From the NCBI GenBank assembly GCA_023150945.1, contig JAKLJX010000007.1, positions 248,001 to 312,000 of the forward strand: a stretch of DNA of 64,000 nt. The letters run 5' to 3'. The translations under genes and the position numbers were made by a program. Of the stretch, positions 17,999-27,957 are shown piece after piece. The stretch comes from a bacterium (GTDB lineage: Bacteria > Zhuqueibacterota > Zhuqueibacteria > Zhuqueibacterales > Zhuqueibacteraceae). Position 1 is the first letter of the stretch, and every line of letters begins with the position of its first letter. The notes beneath the pieces are model-generated. The model ran no database searches, was not told the DNA's origin, and worked only from the letters and a program-made list of their open reading frames with translations.

Positions 17999-19903
17999 TC
18001 AGCGCAACAGCAAGAGCTTTTGCGTGGCAAAGTGGCGGCGGCCCTGCGCCTCGGTGAGTTTCACGCGCACAAAATAGAGGCCGCTGGCTGCCGGCCCGCC
18101 GGTTTCATCGTTGCCCAGCCAGCGAAACTGTCGCACACCAGCGGGCAGGGAGCGGCTCAGAATCCGGCGGCCGGTGAGATCATAAATCCCCACCTCGATG
18201 ACGGCCGAAGGCGCCGGCGCGAAGGCAATGGTCACGGCAAATGGCGCTTGCGCCGGCGCAAAGGGATTCGGGTAGATCTGCGGCAAGGCCAGCACGCGCG
18301 GCACCGCGTCGGGCGCAGTGACCGCACTGACGGCCGCGGGGCGAATGGTCTTGCCTGCCACCAACGCGCCGAATTCATCCACGATCTCCAGCCGGACCGA
18401 ATCCGCGCCGTGCACCGTGACGCGGCCGTAAGCGTCGTTGAAATTGCCGCTGCTGATATTCTGGCCGCCGCCGTTCCAAATGTTGAAACGGAACAACTCG
18501 AGCAGAAACACCAGCCGCGAGTTGGATTGTTCGAGCGCGCCCGCCATCAACTCCGGCAGTCCGGCATTTGTGCCGTCGTCAATCGCCGCGGTGTGCGTGT
18601 CGCCGCTGAGCACGATCACATTCTTGATATCATGCTCCGCCAGGAACTGCAGCAGCCGCTCCTGATCCGCCGGAAATCCCACCCATTTATCCGCGATTCC
18701 CAAACCGATGCGCAGCAGTGAGCCGGTGCCGTAGCCCGGCACCGTGAGGATGCTGTCTTGCAGCATCACGGAAAGATCGATCACCGGCCGCAAGCCGCGA
18801 TTGAATGGCACGGTGGAGACGATGAATTTCCAATCCGCGGCCGAGGCCTGCAATTCCCGCAGCAGCCAGTCCATTTGGTTTTCCCCGGCCACGTCGGCAT
18901 AGCCGGCCAGCATCGAATGCTGCGGCGCCGGCGCAAATTCGATGCTGTCGGTCACCGGGTTGTAAACGAAGGCCTCGAGATTGGGACTACGCTGCGCGCG
19001 CGTGTCCAGCATGAAAAAGTCGGCGTTGGCGCAGGAGAATTTGTGCCAAATGCCGCCCTGCGGATTCGCCAGCGCATAGCCGGGGAAAGCCTCCTGATAG
19101 CCGCGAATGCTGTTCGCTCGCACGCTCGCCGGCACCGTGATTGTGCGCATGGAATCATTGCGTGGATAGCTCAGCGCCGAGGCATCGTCGTTGAGGTAAT
19201 CATGATCATCATAAACATAGTCGATCGGTGTGGTGCGCAAGACTTGCTGCAGCGCATGCGAGGTGTCGTACTTCGCACGATAGCTCTCCTGCACGCGGCG
19301 CAGGTCGGCGCTGAACACGCGCTGCGGCTGGGCCGGTGAATCAGTCGTGTCGGGATAACACCAGTCGCCAATCTGCAGGAAAAAACGCAGATCATCATTC
19401 TGCATGACCGTGAAGACCCGGCCATCCTCCGGTTGCGGCTGCCGGCGCATGACGATGCACGAGCCAAAGGCGAACTGAAACGGCGCGCGCTCGCCTTCCG
19501 GCGGAAAGGTTTTGAAGCGGCGTACTTCTCCGGCGGGCTGGCCGTTGACCAGCGTGCGGTAGTAGTAGCGTTGATCGGGCTGCAGGCCGGAGAGTTCGAG
19601 CAGCGCGGCATAGTCCCGCAGCGAATCGGTGCGCACTGCTGCGCTGGTGCGGGCGGGATTGAAATTCGGCGTCGCGGCGAGCTGTATGGCCACTTCGGCC
19701 GCGGGCGCCACGCGCGCATAGAAGCGGGCCGATTGTGAAGTGACCGCACCGGCAAACGGGCCGTGCGTCAGGGTTTGCGCGGACAGCGGCAGCGCGCACA
19801 GGCACATTCCCAAGACAATCCAGCCGCAGCAATGCCGGGCAGAGAAGCGAGGCCTTCCGGCAGCGGCGGCATTCGATGATGGCGTTCGTGCCCGCATGTT
19901 CAT
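17999..19903 (-). CDS. phoD: PhoD-like alkaline phosphatase with C-terminal sorting/FlgD-like domain
   Basis: A 634-residue exported metallophosphoesterase. The signal peptide (WIVLGMCLCALPLSAQ) leads into a fibronectin-like PhoD N-domain (TLTHGPFAGAVTSQSARFYARV), then the catalytic core: FAFGSCI, QIGDWCYPD, IDYVYDDHDY, FFMLDTR, MDWLLRELQ and VLSGDTHTAAI. The final 95 residues contain YPNPFAP, GIYDLTGRRI and SGLYFVRVKL, the C-terminal domain common on secreted proteins of FCB-group bacteria. PhoD enzymes use Fe/Ca sites and cleave phosphodiesters and monoesters. The C-terminal domain suggests surface attachment or secretion by a type IX-like route; no such machinery is in the window. Confidence 0.92.
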   Translation of the reverse strand: MNMRARTPSSNAAAAGRPRFSARHCCGWIVLGMCLCALPLSAQTLTHGPFAGAVTSQSARFYARVAPAAEVAIQLAATPNFNPARTSAAVRTDSLRDYAALLELSGLQPDQRYYYRTLVNGQPAGEVRRFKTFPPEGERAPFQFAFGSCIVMRRQPQPEDGRVFTVMQNDDLRFFLQIGDWCYPDTTDSPAQPQRVFSADLRRVQESYRAKYDTSHALQQVLRTTPIDYVYDDHDYLNDDASALSYPRNDSMRTITVPASVRANSIRGYQEAFPGYALANPQGGIWHKFSCANADFFMLDTRAQRSPNLEAFVYNPVTDSIEFAPAPQHSMLAGYADVAGENQMDWLLRELQASAADWKFIVSTVPFNRGLRPVIDLSVMLQDSILTVPGYGTGSLLRIGLGIADKWVGFPADQERLLQFLAEHDIKNVIVLSGDTHTAAIDDGTNAGLPELMAGALEQSNSRLVFLLELFRFNIWNGGGQNISSGNFNDAYGRVTVHGADSVRLEIVDEFGALVAGKTIRPAAVSAVTAPDAVPRVLALPQIYPNPFAPAQAPFAVTIAFAPAPSAVIEVGIYDLTGRRILSRSLPAGVRQFRWLGNDETGGPAASGLYFVRVKLTEAQGRRHFATQKLLLLR

Positions 19904-20258
19904 CGGTTCAAAATCGAAAAAGGGTGAGCAGCTTGACTAATGATAGGTTGGGGGATTTCTCCAGCAGTCGTGTCATCCCGCCGGTCTCTTCGTGAGCGAG
20001 CGACGCGTCGCAGAATCCACCATGGCTGTGCAGCAAGTATTGAAAGAAGGCTTCCCGCATGACACGTTGGTGTACTGTTACGCCGATTTGCTTGGGTGGC
20101 CCATTTGACTTGTCATCCAGTAGGAAACTTGCAAATGATTCGGCGCGGACCGCTATTCTGCACAGGATCCTCGCAGGAAGACACTGGGGGTGGACAAACT
20201 TCTCGAGATCACAACGCACGGCGTGGTGTCAGGCCCAACTCAACACTGTCGCGGCGCT
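19904..20258. other. Intergenic region with degenerate low-information sequence
   Basis: No gene is supported here. A 103-codon minus-strand open frame lacks a protein-like pattern. Text such as TCGTGTCATCCCGCC and GTGAGCGAGCGACGCGTCG near 19970-20010 looks like decayed interspersed repeat sequence of a kind common between genes in some genomes. A similar scrap (GATTCCTTCGGAATGACACG) is at 23062-23081. Confidence 0.35.
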
Positions 20259-20798
20259 TCAGCGTGGGGGAGAGAGAATGCGATCCGGCCGAACTACGGC
20301 ATAAATGAAGTCGTCGATCGTCTGCCCATCCTTGGTGGCGCTGCAGCGCAGCCGCGCTTCGCACACATAGCCCGCCTTTTCCAGCACACGCATCGAGGCT
20401 TTGTTCCATTCGAACACCGTGGCTTGAATGCGGCAGAGATCGAAGTTTGCGAACATGAATGCGGTCATGGCCGTCACCGCTTCGCTGACGATGCCGCGGC
20501 CCCCAAACGCCTCGCCCAGCCAGTAGCCGAGCTCGGCGGAGCGGCGATCGACATCGTCTTTCAGCACGAAACCGATGCCGCCCGCGGCCTCATCGCCAAC
20601 CACGATGGCGAAATTGGTGCAGGGATCTTGGGCGTCGGCAAATGCGATCCACGCCTCGGCATCGGCCAAAGTGTAGGGATGGGGAAAGCGATCGCGCACA
20701 TTGCGCCAGATCTTGCGATTGTTGGCATGCTGTGCCAGCGCTGCGGCATCGCCCGATTGCCACGGGCGAATGAGACAGCGCGCGAGTTTGAGTTCCAT
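20259..20798 (-). CDS. GNAT acetyltransferase (RimJ/RimL-like)
   Basis: A 179-residue N-acetyltransferase. It begins with CLIRPWQSGDAAALAQHANN, followed by a DAEAWIAFA helix, GGIGFVLKDD strands, AELGYWLGEAFGGRGIVSEAV with the acetyl-CoA pyrophosphate-binding loop (Gly-Arg-Gly) and WNKASMRVLEKAGY at the end of the fold. Members acetylate protein N-termini or small molecules; the substrate here cannot be told. Cytosolic. It sits upstream of PhoD on the same strand with a 355-bp gap, so probably its own unit. No clear ribosome site precedes the ATG. Confidence 0.92.
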   Translation of the reverse strand: MELKLARCLIRPWQSGDAAALAQHANNRKIWRNVRDRFPHPYTLADAEAWIAFADAQDPCTNFAIVVGDEAAGGIGFVLKDDVDRRSAELGYWLGEAFGGRGIVSEAVTAMTAFMFANFDLCRIQATVFEWNKASMRVLEKAGYVCEARLRCSATKDGQTIDDFIYAVVRPDRILSPPR

Positions 20799-20857
20799 CG
20801 GAGGCTCACGTCAGGCGGCCGCGCGTTTGCCCGGAGAAATGCCGGACAGCAGCGCGA

Positions 20858-21370
20858 TTACTTGGGCAGAGCAGTTTTCAACAGCACGGTACACGAGGAG
20901 TCCGTCATCGTCTCACGGACAATCGACCCGTTCGGCACGGCGCCTTGCAGCGAACCAAATGCGGTGGCGTAGTCATTCTTCTGCCATTCCAAAAGATAAG
21001 CTGCCCAGCGTGAGGCATCCATCAGCGCGGCCTGCCTGGCCTTGCTCTGTGCCACCGCCGCCATTCTCTCGCCCGGCGGGATCTTCCCGCGACCGACGGT
21101 CCACAGCGTGCCGGCGGCGCCATCAATTGCGCGCGCGCCCAACTCGCGGCGCGCTGCGATTTCTTGCGGCTGTTGCGTCACTTTTTCCTGAAGCTGCAGC
21201 AGGGCTTGCGCCGCAGCTTCGTCAGGCACAGGCGCTTCCGGCGTCGAGGGCGCGCCCTCGCGTGCCGAAATGGCGCCGCCTGGTTCCGTTTCAGGCTGGC
21301 GCGGCGGGTTGCCGTTTTGGCAGGCCAGCAGGGCGAGCAGGGCAACTGGAAGGAGAAAGAATGATCGCAT
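20858..21370 (-). CDS. Putative lipoprotein, unknown function
   Basis: A 170-residue product with a clear lipoprotein signal (MRSFFLLPVALLALLAC, Cys17). A Pro/Glu-rich linker (about 18-48) leads to a helical domain with AAAQALLQLQEKVTQQPQE, ARRELGARAIDGAAGTLWTVGRG and SRWAAYLLEWQ, a pattern suggestive of TPR-like helices. No family recognised. AGGAG lies nine bases upstream of the ATG. It may share a transcript with the GNAT gene 59 bp downstream; otherwise the neighbours give no clue to function. Confidence 0.75.
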   Translation of the reverse strand: MRSFFLLPVALLALLACQNGNPPRQPETEPGGAISAREGAPSTPEAPVPDEAAAQALLQLQEKVTQQPQEIAARRELGARAIDGAAGTLWTVGRGKIPPGERMAAVAQSKARQAALMDASRWAAYLLEWQKNDYATAFGSLQGAVPNGSIVRETMTDSSCTVLLKTALPK

Positions 21371-21455
21371 GAATGCAGCTCCTTGGTTCGACTTTTTCGA
21401 GATGAAGGATGCTGGCTCGGCGCAATGGCCGTTCTACTTCCAACACAACACTGCT

Positions 21456-22949
21456 TCACTTCAATAGAAGTAGCGTCGAAAGCGGCAGCGAGATGATGCG
21501 CGGATCATCTGTCCCCGCCTCCTCACCGAGCGTGATCAGAAGGCCGAAAGGTGCGTTGTAGTGCGACTTTTCGAGAAAAACACGCAAGCCGAGCGTGTCT
21601 TTGAAATCGATCTGCCGGCGGTACTTGACTTCCAACGGAATTCGCTGCTCGCCAACGGTAAGAATGAAATCCACCTCCGGTTCGGCGCCGCGTTCGGGAA
21701 AATGAGTTACGCCGAGATTGACGATCGAGCGCAGGAAATAGCCGACAACACTTTCAGCGATTCGCCCGGCCAAATCAGCGAGATGCGGAGATCGTTCCAA
21801 TGCCGCGGGGGCGAGCGGTACGGTTTCTTGCAACCAGGCGGCACGCAAGGCGTGATCGCACAGGCAGAGCTTTGGCGCTCCCCTCTTCTTCTTTAGACGC
21901 AACTCATGGGGCTCGATCAAGCGCAACAGCAGCGTGCCGTCCAGGAACTTTAGATAGGCCAGCACGCGTTGCGGGCCGATATTCGCGTGCAAGCCCTGGC
22001 GCAATTCCGTCAGGTAGAGGGCTTGCGACGGCGCCTGCCCGGCATAGCGGCAGGCCAGGCGAAACACTTCTGCGAGCAGATGTTCGTCACGCCGCTGGCC
22101 GCGCGGTCCCATCCTGAGATCATGCTGAATGGCGCGGCGGATGACGGTTTCGTTGAGCTGATCCGCGAGTTTTTTCCAAAGCAGTTCGGTGCGGCCGTGG
22201 GCCACAGGATAGGCGCCGCGCTCTGAGAAAGCTGTGAAAGCAAGACGCCGGAACTCGTGGTGCTGCTCGCCAAAGCGGCGCAACTCCTGCCAGAAGCTTT
22301 TTTCCTTCAGCGCCGCCAAGCCATTGTCAGGAAGAAATGCGGCTACATCTCCGAATGCTCTCATGTGACCGATCTCACGCAGGAACAGCGGCCCCATGTC
22401 CAGCGTGGTGATGCGCCCCGCCAGGCTGTCCCTGCCGGCCTCAATGCGGAGAGCAGAGCTGCCCGTTACCACCACCCGCACCGGCTGCATATCCACCAGA
22501 TGTTTCAGTTGCGGCGCCCAATCCGAGAGGTTCTGAACTTCATCCAGGAAAATGAGCGCCTGCTCGCCGTCCCATGCGGCCTGATTCAGGCTCTTCCCCA
22601 GCACCGAGTCGGCATACCAACGCACCAGGGTGAGTATCGGTTCGTTCAATCGTTGCAGTTGCGGCAACTCGTCGAATTGAATGCGGAGGATGCGCAGTGG
22701 GGCGATTCCTTCATCGAGCAGAGCTTGAATCGTCTGGTTGATCAGCGTGGTCTTGCCAACCTGGCGCGGACCGCGCAAGACAGTGATCGGCGTCACACCG
22801 CTCTGGAGATGGTTCAGAACCGGAGCAAAGGCCCAGCGCCTGATCGCCGGCAGGCCAAAAATCCGCTCGCCGCGCCACCAGGGGTTGTCCTCTCGCAAGG
22901 TGGCTTCCAAGTCAGCAGAGAGCGAAGAAAACAGAGTTTGTTGTTCCAT
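21456..22949 (-). CDS. AAA ATPase with DUF4143 domain
   Basis: A roughly 497-residue protein of the AAA_14/DUF4143 family. The start chosen is MEQQTLFSSL; an upstream extension of 44 codons is open but reads like non-coding sequence. Walker A is LRGPRQVGKTTL, Walker B ALIFLDEVQNL, and the sensor region is VVVTGSSALRI. The C-terminal half contains the DUF4143 wing (LDGTLLLRLIEPHEL) and a PD-(D/E)XK-like end with EVDFILTVGEQRIPLEVKYRR. These proteins are common, mobile and poorly understood. They have no proven role; some are suspected stress or defence factors. Confidence 0.9.
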   Translation of the reverse strand: MEQQTLFSSLSADLEATLREDNPWWRGERIFGLPAIRRWAFAPVLNHLQSGVTPITVLRGPRQVGKTTLINQTIQALLDEGIAPLRILRIQFDELPQLQRLNEPILTLVRWYADSVLGKSLNQAAWDGEQALIFLDEVQNLSDWAPQLKHLVDMQPVRVVVTGSSALRIEAGRDSLAGRITTLDMGPLFLREIGHMRAFGDVAAFLPDNGLAALKEKSFWQELRRFGEQHHEFRRLAFTAFSERGAYPVAHGRTELLWKKLADQLNETVIRRAIQHDLRMGPRGQRRDEHLLAEVFRLACRYAGQAPSQALYLTELRQGLHANIGPQRVLAYLKFLDGTLLLRLIEPHELRLKKKRGAPKLCLCDHALRAAWLQETVPLAPAALERSPHLADLAGRIAESVVGYFLRSIVNLGVTHFPERGAEPEVDFILTVGEQRIPLEVKYRRQIDFKDTLGLRVFLEKSHYNAPFGLLITLGEEAGTDDPRIISLPLSTLLLLK

Positions 22950-23116
22950 GGGAGTCAAGAAACCTTCTGGCACTGAACCGCTGACTTGCCGCGAGTTTCC
23001 TGCTTGCCTGCAGACCACAGCAAACTCGTGAACAGCCGGAAACGCCACGGCGTACTGCACAGGATTCCTTCGGAATGACACGGGGAATCACTTATGCAAG
23101 TCAAGACTGCAAAGCA

Positions 23117-24682
23117 CTACCGCATCGTCGTCTGCGCGGCGGCCGGCGGCTTGGGCAGATCCTTGCGCGGCAGCTTCTCGTCGCGCATGGCGGCGTGATA
23201 CACAAACGTTGCCATCACCACCGCGGCCTGCATCAAATCGCCGGCCTGCAGATGATCGTAAACGTCCATGTTGGAATGATGCGTGCGCGTGCCGTATTCC
23301 ATTGGATCTTGAATGAACTGAAAGCCGGGCAGGCCCACGGCATCAAAGGGCAGGTGATCGGTGCCGCCGGTGTTGCGAATGGTGAGCGTGGTCGCGCCCA
23401 GGTCCTCCAGCGGCTTCAGCCAGGCGGCGAAGATCGGCCGCACCATTTCGTTGCCCTGTAAATACACGCCGCGAATCTTGCCGGTGCCGTTGTCGAGATT
23501 GAAGTACGCCGAAAACCTCTCGTGGCCGGGCGTGAAGCGCATGGTTGCGGGATCGCCGAAATGCTTCTTGACGTACGCGCGCGAGCCCAGCAGGCCCTGT
23601 TCTTCCCCGCTCCACAAGGCAATGCGAATGGTGCGGCGCGGCTGCACTGCCAGCGCACGCAGAATGCGCACCGCTTCCATGGCCACGGCGCAACCCGCGG
23701 CGTTGTCGGTCGCGCCGGTGCCGGCATGCCAGGAATCGAGGTGGCCGCCGAGCATCACGATTTCATCCTTGAGCTTTCTGTCGGCGCCGGGAATTTCCGC
23801 CACCGTGTTGTAGCCCAGCGAATCGGCTTCATGGAATTTGTTCTCGATCTGCACCGCCAGCTTGACGGCAATACCCTTTTCCAGCAGGCGCACGATGCGG
23901 TTGTAGTGCTCTGCCGCCATCACCACCGCGGGCAGGTCGACCGGCGCGCCCAGCGTGCGGCTGCCGCCACCCTGCACGAACACGGTGCCGTAGTCGCCTT
24001 TGCGGCTCGGCTGAACCAGCACCAGCGCGCCTTCTTCCTTGAAGAAGCGTGCGGCTTTGTCGCGCAGCTCCCGCAGCCGGCGATACTCCTCGCGGCGCGC
24101 CTGCCAGTCGGACCGGCCGTTCGGCAATTCCATTTGTGCGAGTTCGGCAAGCTCCTTTTCATCGTGGCGATCGCCTTCCGGCTGGTCGTGAAACGTGATG
24201 GTTGCCGGCGGACGGGTGAACACGATCGCGCCGCGCAGTTTACCGCGATATTTCGCAAAATCGGCTTCTGATTCGACACTGGCGTGCACCACGGTCGCGG
24301 TCACCGCGCCCGCAGTGCTGCCGGTCCAGGCTTCGGGATAGGCGATCAGCGGCGCGTACTGCGGCTCGATCATTTCCAGGGAGAATTTTTCCATCGTCCA
24401 ACCGCGGCCGAACGTGCCCCAGCTCTCCAGCGTGGCATTGGCGAGTCCCCACTCTGCCAGTTTCTTTGCGGCCCATTCGCCGGCGGCCTTCAGGTTGGGC
24501 GAACCAGTCAGGCGCGGGCCATGCACATCGGTGAGATAAAGAGCGGTCTCCATCACTTTCGAGTTGTTGAAGCCCTCGGCTTTGATGCGGCTGACCATGC
24601 GCAGGTCGACGTTTTCCTGCGCCCACAGCAGCATCGGGCCGAGTAGCGCCAGCCACACGAAGACGGCGAACGTTCGTCTCAT
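23117..24682 (-). CDS. Secreted M28-family zinc peptidase with PA domain
   Basis: A 521-residue exported exopeptidase. Signal peptide [18 protein letters not shown] is followed by [25 protein letters not shown], the usual opening of this M28 subgroup. A PA insert spans about 125-260. The di-zinc core has [19 protein letters not shown] (His and Asp ligands), [12 protein letters not shown] (Glu base and Glu ligand), YFNLDNGTG and [11 protein letters not shown]. It probably trims amino acids from peptides outside the inner membrane for nutrition. AGGAGT precedes the ATG by five bases. The Wzi-like gene lies 172 bp upstream on the same strand. Confidence 0.94.
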   Translation of the reverse strand: MRRTFAVFVWLALLGPMLLWAQENVDLRMVSRIKAEGFNNSKVMETALYLTDVHGPRLTGSPNLKAAGEWAAKKLAEWGLANATLESWGTFGRGWTMEKFSLEMIEPQYAPLIAYPEAWTGSTAGAVTATVVHASVESEADFAKYRGKLRGAIVFTRPPATITFHDQPEGDRHDEKELAELAQMELPNGRSDWQARREEYRRLRELRDKAARFFKEEGALVLVQPSRKGDYGTVFVQGGGSRTLGAPVDLPAVVMAAEHYNRIVRLLEKGIAVKLAVQIENKFHEADSLGYNTVAEIPGADRKLKDEIVMLGGHLDSWHAGTGATDNAAGCAVAMEAVRILRALAVQPRRTIRIALWSGEEQGLLGSRAYVKKHFGDPATMRFTPGHERFSAYFNLDNGTGKIRGVYLQGNEMVRPIFAAWLKPLEDLGATTLTIRNTGGTDHLPFDAVGLPGFQFIQDPMEYGTRTHHSNMDVYDHLQAGDLMQAAVVMATFVYHAAMRDEKLPRKDLPKPPAAAQTTMR

Positions 24683-24854
24683 CGTTCACTCCTGCTTGGT
24701 TGGGGGTGATGGGTGCACTGGTTTGAGATGGCGGAAGATACAAAATGAAGCCATACGTGGCGAGTATTTTTTTGGCACAGCCGGAGGGGCGGCAAATTCG
24801 CGCGATCGTGGTGACCCAAATCGTGAGCACGCTCGACTCGGCCGGTGGGGCGCC

Positions 24855-26420
24855 TCACCAATCCACGCGCAGCGAGAACGCGGCTTGCCGGCGGTGGGCG
24901 GTCGCGCCGGCTACGAAGCCCGCATTTTTTCGGGCCTCCCACTCCAGCGCCATCCCCAAATAGACCTCCCGCCGGATTTGATTCTCCAAGGCCAAACTCC
25001 AATCAAGCGTCTTGATCAACGTGCCTTGCAAGAAGCCCTTGGCATTGCCGTCTTCCGGCCGGTGGGCGCGAAACAAATCGCCGCGGCCGTTGCGCTGCCA
25101 GCGCACTTGGCTGGTCAGGCGCAGATCGCGATGCGGCTGCCAGCCGAGTGCCAGCGCGAGGCGATCGGCATTCGGGCCGTAGCGGCTGCCCAAGCCTTCG
25201 CCATCCTGCTCGTAGATGTTTTGGGGAAATTCGTGGGTGTAGACGAAAGGATCGACGCGGCTGTATTCCAGCCGCAGCTCCGCGCTGCGCCAGCCGAATG
25301 GCTGCGCCCAAAAACCGCCCGCGAGCCAGGCAAGCTTGTTGCCGAAATACGTGCCGAGAGGAAATTCCAGACTCAAATCGTCGATGTAAAGCTCCCCGTA
25401 GAGTTTCACGCCCGGCCGCGGAAACCAGGTGAAATCGAGCGTGAGCACATTGTTGTCTTTGTCGCCCAGCAGATGCTCGGCGGCGTGATAGAGCATGAGC
25501 GGATTGAGGTACTCGAACTCCGCGCCGCGATCGCCATAGATCACCACCTCGCCGGCGCCAAACAGGAAATTCGAGAACGGCATGATCTCCAGGCGGTGCG
25601 CCGCCAGAAACTTGTGCTGTGCCGCGCGCAGGTTGGCGTGCACGAACACGAAGCGAAACTTCCGCCAGCGGGAATCCAAGCGCACGAGATCAAAGGGTTG
25701 ATTCTCGCGATTGAGGGCGAGCTGCGTGAGCGGGCTCACGCCCCAGGCGAACTGATTGCGGCCGGCTTCGATTTCGAACCAGGGCAGTTGCAGCCGGGCA
25801 TAACCGATCGCGGTCTCCTGGAAAGCAGACTCGCCGGAAAGCACCACCGGCCGGCCACTGCCGGGCGTGAGCACCTCTGCGGAATCGGGCGCGCCGCGCT
25901 CCATAATATTGCTCACCTCCACCGCCAGCAACAAGCGCGGCGGAAGCTGGGCGCGCAACCGGCCGCCGGCGCGCGTGCGCGAAATTTCCAAATCTTCCGC
26001 GGCGCTATCCCCGCGCTGGAATTCGAAGCGCTGCATGCCGAAGACATCGACGAAGAGGCGGGCGCCGCGTTCTTCATAGCGCCAGAAATTGCGCTCCGCA
26101 CCGGCGGGCCGCGTTGCGCCGGCAGCCGGATCCGTGAATTCCGCGAGGTATTGTTCGAGCAGGGCCTCATCGGCGCGGGAAAGCTGGCGGCGCGCTGCGC
26201 GCGCCGCCAGCAGAATTTGCCGCACCTGCTCACGATCCACCGGAATCACGTGCAGATCAAGACTGCGCTGCGGCAAATAGGCGACCAGTTTTTCCAGAAA
26301 GGGATAAACGGAATGATAAAGAGGAACGGCGGCGGACTGGGCATGCAGCCCAGTGCCGCCGAAGAGGAACCAACAGCAAAGGCACAGGCCAATGCGTGCG
26401 GTTGTTTTTGCAGTTCGCAT
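24855..26420 (-). CDS. Wzi-like outer-membrane beta-barrel protein
   Basis: A 521-residue exported protein. A signal peptide (IGLCLCCWFLFGGTGLHAQ) and a helical N-terminal part with SRADEALLEQYLAEF precede a long run of alternating amphipathic strands ending in the barrel-like AAFSLRVDW. The text FGAGEVVIYGDR, EFEYLNPLMLYHAAEH and LDDKDNN-like loops match the capsule-assembly Wzi family seen in Bacteroidota. Wzi-like proteins help attach or organise surface polysaccharide. No capsule operon is adjacent, although a polysaccharide deacetylase lies 0.8 kb upstream. It follows the cytochrome gene by 12 bp and is probably co-transcribed. Confidence 0.75.
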   Translation of the reverse strand: MRTAKTTARIGLCLCCWFLFGGTGLHAQSAAVPLYHSVYPFLEKLVAYLPQRSLDLHVIPVDREQVRQILLAARAARRQLSRADEALLEQYLAEFTDPAAGATRPAGAERNFWRYEERGARLFVDVFGMQRFEFQRGDSAAEDLEISRTRAGGRLRAQLPPRLLLAVEVSNIMERGAPDSAEVLTPGSGRPVVLSGESAFQETAIGYARLQLPWFEIEAGRNQFAWGVSPLTQLALNRENQPFDLVRLDSRWRKFRFVFVHANLRAAQHKFLAAHRLEIMPFSNFLFGAGEVVIYGDRGAEFEYLNPLMLYHAAEHLLGDKDNNVLTLDFTWFPRPGVKLYGELYIDDLSLEFPLGTYFGNKLAWLAGGFWAQPFGWRSAELRLEYSRVDPFVYTHEFPQNIYEQDGEGLGSRYGPNADRLALALGWQPHRDLRLTSQVRWQRNGRGDLFRAHRPEDGNAKGFLQGTLIKTLDWSLALENQIRREVYLGMALEWEARKNAGFVAGATAHRRQAAFSLRVDW

Positions 26421-26432
26421 GCCGGACCGGAA

Positions 26433-27017
26433 TCAATTTCCCGGAGCCGGTGGCGCGCCCGGCGGCACCGGCACCTGGTTTTGAATGGGCGGCAGGGTGC
26501 GCAGATAAGCCCACACCGCTTTGAGATCACTGTCGGTCATCTGTGCCACGTTTTGCCAGGGCATGGGCGGCAGAATTTCGCGGCCGTTGGGTTGGCCTTG
26601 ATGCTTGCCGGTGCGCATCGCCTGGATGAACGTTTCTTCGGTCCACTCGGCAATGCCGGTTTCCATGTCCGGCGTGAGGTTGATGGCGAAGCTCACGCCC
26701 CAGGGGCCGGCCCACGCCGTGAGCATGGGATTGGTCAGTCCCAGCGCGTTGTTCTGTTGCAAATCACTCGGATTCCACGTGGGGTAGGGCGCGTCAGCCG
26801 GATGCCCCGACAGCATTCTGGCAGAATCCGGCAGCGGGAGGCCGGCCGGGCTCATCACCTTGGGCGTGTGGCAGTCGTGACAGCCGCCGATGTTGACGAG
26901 ATACTTGCCCCGTTCGACGGGACTTTGCTCGATTGCTACCGGCTTTTGTTCACAGCCCGCCAGAGCTGCCAAACAAACGCCGGCAACAAAAACAGCGAGA
27001 TTCTTCTTCATCTTCAC
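26433..27017 (-). CDS. Cytochrome c lipoprotein (one heme)
   Basis: A 194-residue exported c-type cytochrome. The N-terminus (MKMKKNLAVFVAGVCLAALAGC) is a lipoprotein signal. One heme site, CHDCH, sits at about 46-50 behind ERGKYLVNIGG. Met-containing segments such as ILPPMPWQNVAQMTDSDLKAVWAYLRTLPPI supply the typical axial ligand region and the closing helix of the fold. This resembles the cytochromes that follow alcohol or gluconate dehydrogenases, though no dehydrogenase is present. Two in-frame ATG codons two residues apart are possible starts. First of three tandem genes with the Wzi-like and M28 genes. Confidence 0.9.
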   Translation of the reverse strand: MKMKKNLAVFVAGVCLAALAGCEQKPVAIEQSPVERGKYLVNIGGCHDCHTPKVMSPAGLPLPDSARMLSGHPADAPYPTWNPSDLQQNNALGLTNPMLTAWAGPWGVSFAINLTPDMETGIAEWTEETFIQAMRTGKHQGQPNGREILPPMPWQNVAQMTDSDLKAVWAYLRTLPPIQNQVPVPPGAPPAPGN

Positions 27018-27177
27018 ATCCTCAGTCTGTTGATGGTGGGAATACTTGAGAATTGATCACGTCGGCGCGCACACACAGGTTGCGCCGAGTCGGTTTGCAG
27101 AAAAAACCGGCCTTCAAAATAACAGGGGGGCGCAAAAAGTCAAACAATTCTTTTGCTGGAGAAAGTGCCGTCACCGC

Positions 27178-27900
27178 TCAAGCATTTTGCGATTCAACCG
27201 CAGCCCGGGCGGACGGGCCGGCTGCAGCGGCAGGTTCGGCCTCAAAATCAACATTGGGCAACGCCGCGAAAGTGAAGCCGCGGCTGAGCAGCACGGGCAG
27301 GCAGGCGCGCAGGGCCGCGGCAGTTTTGCCGGCGCAGGCATGGCCGTCATGCAGCACGATGATGCTGCCGGCGGTGGTGTGGCGCACCAGGCAATCGGCA
27401 ATCTGTGCGGCGGTGCGCTCGGGACGGAAATCCCACGGCAACACCTGCCACAGCACGATTTGATGATCGTGCGTGCGCGCGTAGCGCGTCAGCGACGGCC
27501 CAAACGCGCCATAGGGCGGCCGAAACAAGCGCACGGGCGCGGCCGCGAGATCTTCCAAAAGCTTGCGGGTCGATTCCAACTCGGCGGCAAAGGTCTTCGC
27601 CCCCTGCCAGCGCAAATTGGGATGATGCCAGGTGTGATTGCCGATGCGATGGCGCGCGGCGAGGGAGCGCACCAGCTCCGGATGCCGCTGCGCCCGTTTG
27701 CCGATGAGAAAGAAGGTGGCGGGCAAGCCGAACTCCTCCAGCACCTCCAGAATGAGCGGCGTGCGCTCGGGATGCGGGCCGTCATCGAAGGTCAGATAAA
27801 CGCGCCGCTGCGACCCCGGCGCGCGGCACCACAGTCGCGGCAGCAATCGAATGAAAAGCTCGGGCATGCGCTCGAAGCGCTTGAGAAGGACTTGCGTCAC
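27178..27900 (-). CDS. Polysaccharide deacetylase (NodB-like, CE4)
   Basis: A 240-residue metal-dependent deacetylase domain. The five conserved motifs are present: YLTFDDGPHP (catalytic Asp), HRIGNHTWHHP (metal His pair), RLFRPPYGAFG, LWQVLPWDF and IIVLHDGH. It lacks a signal peptide, so it may be cytosolic or associated with the inner face of the membrane. Likely substrates are N-acetylated sugars of peptidoglycan or exopolysaccharide. The longest reading starts with GTG at 27900; an ATG 11 codons later (MPELFIRLL) is an alternative. The radical SAM gene ends 57 bp upstream on the same strand. Confidence 0.93.
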   Translation of the reverse strand: MTQVLLKRFERMPELFIRLLPRLWCRAPGSQRRVYLTFDDGPHPERTPLILEVLEEFGLPATFFLIGKRAQRHPELVRSLAARHRIGNHTWHHPNLRWQGAKTFAAELESTRKLLEDLAAAPVRLFRPPYGAFGPSLTRYARTHDHQIVLWQVLPWDFRPERTAAQIADCLVRHTTAGSIIVLHDGHACAGKTAAALRACLPVLLSRGFTFAALPNVDFEAEPAAAAGPSARAAVESQNA

Positions 27901-27957
27901 GTTGCTCTTGGGGTTGAAAAGGGATTGAACCGAGCGGCCGGTGCGGCCGCGCCACGA

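Noticed and set aside
19908-20219. 103-codon minus-strand frame in the gap after the PhoD gene
   Set aside because: Low-complexity decayed intergenic text; no start signal or domain.
21456-22949. AAA/DUF4143 ATPase as part of a defence system with the Argonaute pair
   Set aside because: It lies 6 kb away with unrelated genes between; DUF4143 ATPases are common genome-wide and no link is visible.
24564-27056. 830-codon plus-strand frame across the M28, Wzi-like and cytochrome genes
   Set aside because: It spans three recognisable minus-strand genes and has no signal or domain of its own.
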